Below, piece after piece: positions 58,144 through 64,000 of a stretch of DNA of 64,000 nt. Within the stretch, counting starts at the first letter, position 1; each line of letters starts with the position of its first letter. The notes beneath the pieces were generated by a model. That model was not told the origin of the DNA. It ran no database searches and saw only the letters and a list, made by a program, of their open reading frames with translations. This DNA is from DATENM01 sp045807725 (GTDB lineage: Bacteria > Acidobacteriota > Blastocatellia > UBA7656): positions 6,185-70,184 of the forward strand of contig JBJMGV010000089.1 of NCBI GenBank assembly GCA_045807725.1. The letters run 5' to 3'. Made by a program: the position numbers and the translations under genes.

Positions 58144-60609
58144 ATGGCTGAAGCAGCACAGAAGATACCGATCAATATCGAAGAAGAGATGCGGCGTAGT
58201 TACCTTGACTATGCCATGAGCGTCATTATTGGACGCGCGCTCCCGGACGCGCGCGATGGCTTGAAGCCCGTGCACCGGCGCATCCTCTACGCCATGCATG
58301 AAATGGGACTCACCCCAAACAAGCCGTACAAGAAATCTGCCACGGTGGTTGGCGACGTGTTAGGCAAATATCATCCGCACGGCGACTCGGCGGTCTATGA
58401 CGCGATGGTGCGTATGGCGCAGGACTTTTCGCTGCGTTACCCGCTCGTCAAAGGGCAGGGCAATTTCGGCTCGGTGGACGGCGACGCGGCGGCGGCCTAT
58501 CGCTACACCGAAGCGCGGCTGACGCACATCGCCACAGAGATGCTCGCCGACATCGACAAAGAGACGGTGGACTTCGTGCCGAACTATGACGAGTCGCGCG
58601 TCGAGCCGACCGTCTTGCCAACGCGCTTTCCGAATCTTTTAGTCAACGGTTCGGGCGGCATCGCCGTCGGTATGGCGACCAACATTCCGCCGCACAATTT
58701 GACCGAAGTCGTCGAAGCGGCGATCTTCCTGATTCAGAATCCCAACGCGCGGCTTTCGACGTTGATGGAGAGAGTGCCCGGCCCGGACTTCCCGACAGGC
58801 GGCTTCATCTACGGGCGCGAAGGCATACGGCAAGCGTACGAGACCGGGCGCGGCACGATCATTATGCGCGCCAAAGCTTCGATAGATCGCGCCGGTCGTA
58901 GCGCCGAGCGTATGGCCATCGTCATCACAGAGATTCCTTACCAAGTCAACAAGGCCAAGTTGATCGAGCGCATCGCCGAGTTGGTTAACGATAAGAAGAT
59001 CGAAGGCATCTCGGACCTGCGCGACGAATCGGACCGCGAAGGCATGCGCATTATGATCGAGCTGAAGCGCGATGCTATTCCCGACATCGTGCTCAACAAC
59101 CTCTACAAGCTGACGCCGATGCAGCAGACCTTCGGCATGATTAACCTGGCCATCATCAACGGTCAGCCGCGCGAGTTGAAACTGGTTGACACGCTCAACA
59201 TCTTCATCGAGCACCGCCGCGAGGTCGTCATCCGCCGCACGCGCTTTGAATTGAAGAAGGCCGAAGCGCGCGCGCACATCCTGGAAGGCTTGAAGAGGGC
59301 GCTCGATCATCTCGACGAAGTCATCTCGATCATCCGCAAGGCGAAGGCGACGGTCGAGGCGCGCGAGGCGTTGATGCTGCGCTTCAAGTTCTCCGAATTG
59401 CAGGCGCGGGCGATTCTCGAAATGCAGTTGCAGAAGCTGACGGGCCTCGAACGTCAGAAGCTGATCGACGAGTACAAGGGGATCATCCAGCTCATCGCCG
59501 AGCTTCAGGAGATTCTCGCCAACGAGTCTGTGCTGCGTAACCTCATCATCAAAGAACTGCGCGAAGTGCAGCGCGAGTACGGCGACGAGCGGCGCACGCA
59601 GATCATCGAAGCCGGCGCAGAGCTGACGCTCGAAGACTTGATCGCCGACGAAGATATGGCCATCACGGTGACGCATTCGGGCTACATCAAGCGCACGCCG
59701 GTTTCGGTCTACCGCGCGCAACGGCGCGGCGGCACGGGCCGCAAGGGCGCTTCGCTCAAGACCGAGGACGTAGTGGATCACCTGTTCGTCGCCTCGACGC
59801 ACAGCTACGTGATGATCTTCACCAACAACGGCCAGGTCTATAAGCTGAAGGTGCATGAGATACCTGACGCGGCGGCGGCAGGCAAGGGCAAAGCCATCGT
59901 CAATCTCTTGAATATGCCCAAAGGCGAGAAGGTCGCCGGCATTATTCCCGTGCGCGACTTTGAAGAAGGCCGCTATGTCGTGATGGCGACGCGCAAAGGC
60001 ACGATCAAGAAGACGGCGCTATCGGATTTCGCCAACATCCGACCGAGCGGCATCAACGCGATGGGCATCGATGACGGCGACGAGTTGATCGCGGTCGAAC
60101 TGACCGACGGCAAGAAGAAGATCTTCCTGGCGACGCACGAAGGCATGGCCATCTGCTTTGAAGAGTCGGGCGTGCGCTCGATGGGCCGCCCGGCTTACGG
60201 CGTGCGCGGCATCACGCTCGACAAAGATGATTATGTCATCAGCGTCGCCGCCGTGCCCGATGACATCGAGATGTTATCGATTTCGGAAAACGGTTTCGGC
60301 AAGCGCACGAAGCTCGAAGAGTACCGCTTCCAGTCGCGCGGCGGCAAAGGCGTCATCAACATGAAGACGAGCGACCGCAATGGTCTGGTCGTCGCCGTGC
60401 TGCCGGTCAACGACGAGAGTCAGTTGATGATGATCACCCACCAGGGCAAGATGATCCGCATTGATGCCAGGACCATTCGCGTGTCGGGTCGCTCAACGCA
60501 AGGCGTCAAGCTGATCGATACGTCGGATGGCGATATGGTTTCGTCCGCCTCGTTGATCGAACGTCAGCAGGACGCGACTGAGAACGGCAACGGTGTGGTG
60601 GTCGCTTAA
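58144..60609 (+). CDS. gyrA: DNA gyrase subunit A
   Basis: GyrA is the DNA-cutting subunit of gyrase that introduces negative supercoils. The 821-residue product starts IPINIEEEMRRSYLDYAMSV and has the quinolone-resistance region YHPHGDSAVYDAMVRMAQ, with Ser at the position equivalent to E. coli Ser83 and Asp at 87, the wild-type-like state. The catalytic tyrosine lies in AAAYRYTEARLTHIA. The C-terminal beta-pinwheel contains the GyrA box QRRGGTG, which distinguishes gyrase from topoisomerase IV. gyrB is not in the window. A repeat block follows the stop codon. Confidence 0.98.
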   Translation: MAEAAQKIPINIEEEMRRSYLDYAMSVIIGRALPDARDGLKPVHRRILYAMHEMGLTPNKPYKKSATVVGDVLGKYHPHGDSAVYDAMVRMAQDFSLRYPLVKGQGNFGSVDGDAAAAYRYTEARLTHIATEMLADIDKETVDFVPNYDESRVEPTVLPTRFPNLLVNGSGGIAVGMATNIPPHNLTEVVEAAIFLIQNPNARLSTLMERVPGPDFPTGGFIYGREGIRQAYETGRGTIIMRAKASIDRAGRSAERMAIVITEIPYQVNKAKLIERIAELVNDKKIEGISDLRDESDREGMRIMIELKRDAIPDIVLNNLYKLTPMQQTFGMINLAIINGQPRELKLVDTLNIFIEHRREVVIRRTRFELKKAEARAHILEGLKRALDHLDEVISIIRKAKATVEAREALMLRFKFSELQARAILEMQLQKLTGLERQKLIDEYKGIIQLIAELQEILANESVLRNLIIKELREVQREYGDERRTQIIEAGAELTLEDLIADEDMAITVTHSGYIKRTPVSVYRAQRRGGTGRKGASLKTEDVVDHLFVASTHSYVMIFTNNGQVYKLKVHEIPDAAAAGKGKAIVNLLNMPKGEKVAGIIPVRDFEEGRYVVMATRKGTIKKTALSDFANIRPSGINAMGIDDGDELIAVELTDGKKKIFLATHEGMAICFEESGVRSMGRPAYGVRGITLDKDDYVISVAAVPDDIEMLSISENGFGKRTKLEEYRFQSRGGKGVINMKTSDRNGLVVAVLPVNDESQLMMITHQGKMIRIDARTIRVSGRSTQGVKLIDTSDGDMVSSASLIERQQDATENGNGVVVA

Positions 60610-60610
60610 C

Positions 60611-60750
60611 GTGACGCGGCGACACGGGGACGCGGGGAAAGACGACGCGGCAACGCGGCGACACAGCGACGCGGCGAGGGAAGGACAGAAGAGAGTCGAA
60701 CCGCTCCTCTTTCCCCGCGTCGCCGTGTCGCCGCGTCGCCGCGTCGCCCC
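60611..60750. repeat. Octamer inverted-repeat block between gyrA and the TPR lipoprotein gene
   Basis: The left arm repeats GACGCGGCGACACGG-like units of 8 bp (60611-60676) and the right arm (60709-60750) repeats the reverse complement CGCGTCGC / CGTGTCGC. A 30-base spacer carries an imperfect second symmetry. It would form a very GC-rich long hairpin between the gyrA stop and the next start. Confidence 0.82.
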
Positions 60751-60760
60751 ATCAGTCTGT

Positions 60761-61537
60761 ATGTTGATCGTCGTGCTCGCGCTCGCGGTGGCGTGCAAGC
60801 GCGATGCGACGAGCACGCTGGAGCAAGCGACGGCGGCTTGGGACGCGGGCGATTATGCGCAAGCCGCCGAAGCATACGAACGTTACCTCTACCAACACCC
60901 CACCGGCGAGCTATCGCTAACAGCGCGCTTCAAGCTGGCGAACATTTATTACTTTAACCTGCACCGTTACGAGCAGGCGCGCGCGCATTATCAGGAACTG
61001 CTGCGCCAGGACGCTTCGCATGCGGATGCGGCTGTCGTGCGCGAGCGCCTCGCCGAAGTGCTGGCCGAGCTTGGCCGCATCTATGAAGCGGTCGCTGAGT
61101 ATGAGAATCTCAACCCGTCCAACCCCGACGAACGCCGCCGCATTCGTTTGAAGATCGCCAGCCTCTACTTCGATCAGAAGGACTTCAGCCAGGCGCTCAC
61201 CGAATATCAAAAAGTCATTGACACGGCTGAATACGACGAGCTTTCAGAGCAAGCGTATTCACGGCAGGCATCGATCTACGTCACGCGCAGCCAGTATCAG
61301 CCGGCGCTCGACGTGTATCAGAAGCTCGCCGCTAACAGCGCCGACGCGCAGGTGCGGACGCGCGCGCAGTTCGGGCTAGCCGATTGCTACGCCAACCTGT
61401 CACAGTACGACGAAGCGATCAAGGCGCTGCACACCATCAAAGACGAGCGCGAACACGCTCACGTCGCGCAGCGCATCAATGAGCTTGAACAGCAGAAGCG
61501 TGAAGCGGCGCAGGCCCGCAGCGGATTGCAGCGTTGA
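60761..61537 (+). CDS. TPR lipoprotein (YbgF/BamD-like)
   Basis: From the ATG at 60761 the product is 258 residues. It starts with a short lipoprotein signal (LIVVLALAVACKRD, lipidated Cys at 12), then consists of TPR-like pairs, beginning TAAWDAGDYAQAAEAYERYL. Examples include FKLANIYYFNLHRYEQARA and QFGLADCYANLSQYDEAIK. The arrangement resembles periplasmic outer-membrane assembly or tol-pal associated TPR proteins. The larger reading frame upstream is the repeat block and is unlikely to be translated. A function beyond scaffolding is not evident. Confidence 0.85.
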   Translation: MLIVVLALAVACKRDATSTLEQATAAWDAGDYAQAAEAYERYLYQHPTGELSLTARFKLANIYYFNLHRYEQARAHYQELLRQDASHADAAVVRERLAEVLAELGRIYEAVAEYENLNPSNPDERRRIRLKIASLYFDQKDFSQALTEYQKVIDTAEYDELSEQAYSRQASIYVTRSQYQPALDVYQKLAANSADAQVRTRAQFGLADCYANLSQYDEAIKALHTIKDEREHAHVAQRINELEQQKREAAQARSGLQR

Positions 61538-61655
61538 TTGTCGGGTCAGTCATCGCCGAATGAATCGCTTCATTTCTTGACGCCTCCGAGATCGCTGGCC
61601 TATAGTTGCCAACCGTCATCTCAGGAATCCACCCGCATCGAAACGGAGGCACGCT

Positions 61656-62714
61656 TTGCTCATCAACAGAACCACAAGGCCGCTCCTTGTCGTCGCTCTT
61701 TTTCTCTGCTTTGTGCTGTCGGCGTTTGGTCAGGATAAACAGCCCGCCGCGCCGCAGACAACGCCAGCGCGTCCGAGCAATGCGGCGGGCGTGCAGCTCC
61801 CTTCATCCGCTGATTTCAAAGCGCCGGACAACATCGATTTCCGCGTCGCCAATGTGATGAGCGAAGGCGTGCGGTTGCACGCTGAACTCTTCTCGCTGAA
61901 ATCGCTTTCGGGCAAGCCGCTGCCGACTGTGATTATGGCGCACGGGTGGGGCGGGACGGCGGCGAACTTCCGCCGCGACGCCATTGAGTTTGCCAACGCC
62001 GGTTATCTCGCCATCACGTTCGACTATCGCGGCTGGGGCGAGAGCGATTCGTGCTTGATCCTGGTTGGGCCATCGCCGGTGAAGCCGATTTCGGGACAGA
62101 ATCAAAAGTTCACGGCTGAAGTCACAGAGGTGCGCGAAGTGGTTGATCCGCTCGAACAGACGACCGACTGGTTCAACGTTATCGCGTGGGCGGTGGGCGA
62201 GCCGATGGTGGATAAAGACCGCATAGGCTTGCGCGGCTCCAGCTATTCGGGCGGCCACGTCTTTTACGTTGCGGCGCGCGACCCGCGCGTCAAGGCTGTC
62301 GTCAGTCAGGTGGGCGCATTCAATTCGCGCCTTGTCATTAGCGACGAGCAGCAATGGGCGCTGACCTACAGCGAAGCTACACGGCGAGCGCGCGGCGATA
62401 TCGGCTATCCGCCGCCGCGCGCCAAAGTCATCGGCAACCTGATCGGCGCGCCGATCCGCGACAAGATGCTGCAATACGCGCCCGTCGAAGAAGCGGCGAA
62501 GGTGAAAGATTGCGCCGTGCTCTTTATCGTCGCCGAAAAGGAAGAGCTGTTTGATAACAAAGATCACGCCCAGCTTGCTTATGATCGAATGCCGGGGACG
62601 AAGAAGAAGTACGTCGTCATCCCCAACATCACGCACTATGGCGTCTACACCACGGAGCGCGCGCAGGCGATGAAGCTGGCCATCGAGTGGTTCGACCAAT
62701 ACTTGAAGAAATAA
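61656..62714 (+). CDS. Exported alpha/beta hydrolase
   Basis: The 352-residue protein uses a TTG start backed by GGAGG six bases upstream. It has a signal peptide (PLLVVALFLCFVLSAFGQ), a Pro/Ala-rich linker, and an alpha/beta hydrolase fold. The oxyanion region is VIMAHGWGG, the nucleophile elbow is RGSSYSGGHV (GxSxSG-like, Ser), the acid is likely in FIVAEKEELFDNKDH and the His in PNITHYGVY. It resembles dienelactone hydrolase / acetyl-esterase-like exported enzymes; substrate is unknown. A perfect inverted repeat separates it from the convergent moaDE gene. Confidence 0.88.
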   Translation: MLINRTTRPLLVVALFLCFVLSAFGQDKQPAAPQTTPARPSNAAGVQLPSSADFKAPDNIDFRVANVMSEGVRLHAELFSLKSLSGKPLPTVIMAHGWGGTAANFRRDAIEFANAGYLAITFDYRGWGESDSCLILVGPSPVKPISGQNQKFTAEVTEVREVVDPLEQTTDWFNVIAWAVGEPMVDKDRIGLRGSSYSGGHVFYVAARDPRVKAVVSQVGAFNSRLVISDEQQWALTYSEATRRARGDIGYPPPRAKVIGNLIGAPIRDKMLQYAPVEEAAKVKDCAVLFIVAEKEELFDNKDHAQLAYDRMPGTKKKYVVIPNITHYGVYTTERAQAMKLAIEWFDQYLKK

Positions 62715-62759
62715 GCAATGGCTTGCGCTGAGGTTAAACGTTCACGTGACGGCTAAAGG

Positions 62760-62807
62760 AACCGCAGAGGACGCAGAGAAGATGGATTCTCTGCGTCCTC
62801 TGCGGTT
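62760..62807. terminator. Perfect 21-bp inverted repeat between convergent genes
   Basis: The arm starting AACCGCAGAGGACGCAGAG (62760-62780) is exactly complementary to 62787-62807 across a 6-base loop. It lies between the convergent hydrolase and moaDE genes. The internal GCAGAG doubling (period 9) gives it the same look as the other repeat hairpins. No U-tract follows on the plus strand. Confidence 0.65.
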
Positions 62808-62814
62808 AAAAAAT

Positions 62815-63504
62815 TCAGGCTGGCAATCCGGCGTCGCCTTCAACCCAGACTTCACCGTCTTCAAAGTATTCTTTCTTCCAGATGGGCACGATCTTCTTCA
62901 AGCGATCAATCGCGTACTGGCACGCCTCGAAAGCGACGCGGCGGTGCGCCGATGCGACGACGATGACAACGCTCGATTCGCTGATCTCGATGCGGCCCAG
63001 CCGGTGAATGATGCCGACGCGATTGATGGGCCACTTCTCGCGCACTTCAGCGACGATCTGCGCCATCGTCTTTAAGGCCATCGCGTCATAGCCTTCGTAT
63101 TCAAGAAAGCGCGTTGGCCGGCCTTTCGTGTTGTTGCGCGCCACGCCGTCGAAGATGACGACCGCGCCCGATTCGCCCGCGAGCAATCGCGTGCGCAAGG
63201 CTGGGATGTCAATCGGCTCGCGCGTAATCTCGACGACATCCGCGTCCGCGCCGCCGCTCACCGGCGGCAGCACGGCAAGCTGATCGCCGTCATTCAACGG
63301 TTGCTCGCGCCGGGCGTATTCTTCGTTGACCGCAAACAGCAGGCTGCGCTCCATCGCCGCGAGCTTCGGGTGTTCGGCCATTAAGCGAGCAAACGCGCTG
63401 GCGACGGTCGCCGGCTGCATGACTTCCAGTTCAAGAGTGGCCGCGCCGACCGTCTCGCGCGCCTGGCCGAATAGGAGAATAGTAACTTTCATAGCATTCG
63501 TCAT
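62815..63504 (-). CDS. Fused molybdopterin synthase (MoaD-MoaE)
   Basis: The 229-residue product joins both subunits of molybdopterin synthase, which inserts dithiolene sulfur into precursor Z. Residues 1-85 are a MoaD-like ubiquitin-fold domain (VTILLFGQARETVG ... DGDQLAVLPPVSGG) ending in the Gly84-Gly85 pair that must carry the thiocarboxylate. Residues from about 88 are MoaE (VVEITREPIDIPALRTRL ... RNNTKGR ... AYAIDRLKKIVPIWKKE) with the catalytic lysines. Mycobacterium tuberculosis MoaX is a comparable fusion that is cleaved after Gly-Gly. The Met four codons later is an alternative start. No other mo genes are near. Confidence 0.93.
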   Translation of the reverse strand: MTNAMKVTILLFGQARETVGAATLELEVMQPATVASAFARLMAEHPKLAAMERSLLFAVNEEYARREQPLNDGDQLAVLPPVSGGADADVVEITREPIDIPALRTRLLAGESGAVVIFDGVARNNTKGRPTRFLEYEGYDAMALKTMAQIVAEVREKWPINRVGIIHRLGRIEISESSVVIVVASAHRRVAFEACQYAIDRLKKIVPIWKKEYFEDGEVWVEGDAGLPA

Positions 63505-63508
63505 TAGA

Positions 63509-63558
63509 AGGCAGTGGCCAGTGGTCAGTGGTTAGTTATCAGTTGTCAGTTGTCAGTG
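63509..63558. repeat. Heptamer tandem repeat (CAGTTGT/CAGTGGT class)
   Basis: GGCAGTGGCCAGTGGTCAGT then CAGTTGTCAGTTGTCAGTGA-like units of 7 bp run from just upstream of the moaDE start to the palindromic array. The same unit class as at 6484, but without a facing inverted arm. Confidence 0.8.
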
Positions 63559-63853
63559 AGTCCCGTAGGGACGCGATGTTTATAGAAATGGCTGAAGGAT
63601 GTGACGAAGCCCCGTAGGGGCGCGATGTTTATAGTAAGGGCTGATAGAAAGGACGAAGCCCCGTAGGGGCGCAATGTTGACATCCCGCTCCTGACGGAGC
63701 TTGCATCATCTATTGCATCGGTAACTATAAACATTGCGCTCCTACGGAGCTTCGTCACATCCTTCAGCTATATCTATAAACATTGCGCTCCTAACGGAGC
63801 TTGTTTTATCTACTGCATCGGTAACTATAAACATTGCGCTCCTAACGGAGCTT
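63559..63853. repeat. Head-to-head palindromic repeat array
   Basis: Seven copies of a roughly 26-bp element occur at about 50-bp spacing. Three are forward (near 63559, 63608, 63658; core CCCGTAGGGGCGCGATGTTT then ATAG) and four reverse (near 63685, 63726, 63775, 63828; core CTATAAACATTGCGCTCC then TAACGGAGC). The core CCCGTAGGGG/GCTCCTAACGGAGC is itself a short palindrome. The copies are arranged head to head around 63690, so the block is one large inverted repeat. Similar REP-like elements are common in soil genomes. There are no uniform spacers, so it is not CRISPR. Confidence 0.8.
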
Positions 63854-63858
63854 GGGAA

Positions 63859-63886
63859 ACTCACAACTCACAACTCACAACTCACA
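63859..63886. repeat. ACTCACA heptamer tandem repeat at the IS junction
   Basis: Four perfect copies of the 7-bp unit ACTCACA lie directly beside the left end of the IS element (63889). It is one-armed, like the repeat at 63509. Confidence 0.85.
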
Positions 63887-63888
63887 AC

Positions 63889-64000
63889 GGCGTTGTTGCA
63901 TAAAGCAGGGAGACGATAGGGCTGGTATTCTTGATTTGTGAAAACAAAGAAAACCAAACGCCGCTACCGTCTCCGCAACTGGAAACACTATAACGCCGCG
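63889..64000 (+). mobile_element. Left end of an IS5-family insertion sequence (cut by window edge)
   Basis: GGCGTTGTTGCATAAAGC at 63889-63906 resembles the terminal inverted repeats of IS5-family elements such as IS903 (GGCTTTGTTGAATAAATC). The element is followed by a transposase-like start codon and runs off the window, so the right end, target duplication and full type are unseen. It adjoins a tandem-repeat block. Confidence 0.7.
63938..64000 (+). CDS. IS5-family transposase, N-terminal fragment
   Basis: A GTG start opens 21 codons reading VKTKKTKRRYRLRNWKHYNA and a final Ala, up to the window end. The lysine-rich start followed by YRLRNWKxYNAA matches the typical N-terminus of IS5-family transposases (RYxxxNWxEYNxAL). 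The protein continues beyond the window. The DDE catalytic region is not visible, so integrity is unknown. Confidence 0.7.
   Translation, partial: MKTKKTKRRYRLRNWKHYNAA

Noticed and set aside
58639..59856. A 405-codon open frame antisense to gyrA
   Set aside because: It lies wholly within gyrA on the opposite strand, is rich in Arg/Asp/Leu as expected for the antisense of a GC-rich gene, and shows no domain. Similar long antisense frames occur opposite nuoN, nuoD, the permease and the hydrolase.
60593..60760. N-terminal extension of the TPR lipoprotein gene into the gyrA end
   Set aside because: It is translated from the octamer repeat block, and the lipoprotein signal begins only at the ATG at 60761.
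62736..62751. parS-like TTCACGTGA core
   Set aside because: Only the central 9 bases match, the outer arms do not fit, and it lies 39 kb from oriC next to a repeat.
63559..63853. CRISPR array
   Set aside because: Copies come in two orientations, spacers share sequence (for example the TTGCATCGGTAACTATAAACA stretch in part), cores are palindromic REP-like elements and no cas gene is nearby.

Overview
The window looks like chromosomal DNA of a diderm soil bacterium, most likely an acidobacterium (Blastocatellia-like). This placement is inferred from gene content and style, not from a search. The signs are a Gram-negative-length YidC, OmpA/Pal-type and other lipoproteins, a stand-alone glycine-rich RRM protein, an Ala/Pro/Lys-rich extension on NuoC, and a GC-rich background (36 of 60 bases G/C in 44041-44100). 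It carries the chromosome replication origin.

Layout. 0.1-6.7 kb, minus strand: the conserved origin-flanking block rpmH-rnpA-yidD-yidC-jag-mnmE-mnmG (ribosome, RNase P, membrane insertion, tRNA wobble modification). 6.9-17.4 kb: a loose mix of a STAS protein, a TPR protein, two tandem Arg-rich secreted proteins, an OmpA-like lipoprotein, HNH, Nudix, trmL, an M48 protease, a DUF2520 protein, a pentapeptide-repeat protein and a two-repeat secreted protein. 17.7-24.7 kb: parB-parA with adjacent parS sites, atpD-atpC, dnaA, oriC (DnaA boxes plus a DnaA-trio track), and dnaN. Most of this stretch (parB to dnaA) is clearly AT-richer than the rest.

24.7-41 kb: an orphan OmpR-type regulator, a flavoprotein disulfide-reductase relative, a PEGA/TPR membrane protein, an HD phosphohydrolase, an amino-acid permease, a LytS/LytTR two-component pair, a thioesterase, a GH36-like glycosidase, an RNA module (RRM protein, DEAD-box helicase, IF-1) and a radical SAM protein. 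41.3-53.0 kb: a respiratory complex I cluster nuoC-D-H-I-J-K-L-M-N (no A, B, E, F or G here), followed by a small AtpZ/AtpI-type gene. 53.5-63.5 kb: suhB, thrB, a lipoprotein, plsC, an HD-only RelA/SpoT-type hydrolase, gyrA, a TPR lipoprotein, a secreted alpha/beta hydrolase and a fused MoaD-MoaE. The last 0.5 kb holds a palindromic repeat array and the left end of an IS5-family element whose transposase runs off the window.

The most unusual structure is not a gene. At least a dozen intergenic gaps hold short tandem repeats of 7 or 8 bp, usually arranged as facing inverted blocks that would fold into long hairpins. They occur within operons (three times inside nuo, once between rpmH and rnpA) as well as between convergent genes. 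No tRNA, rRNA or CRISPR array was found. No new multi-gene defence or metabolic system is evident.
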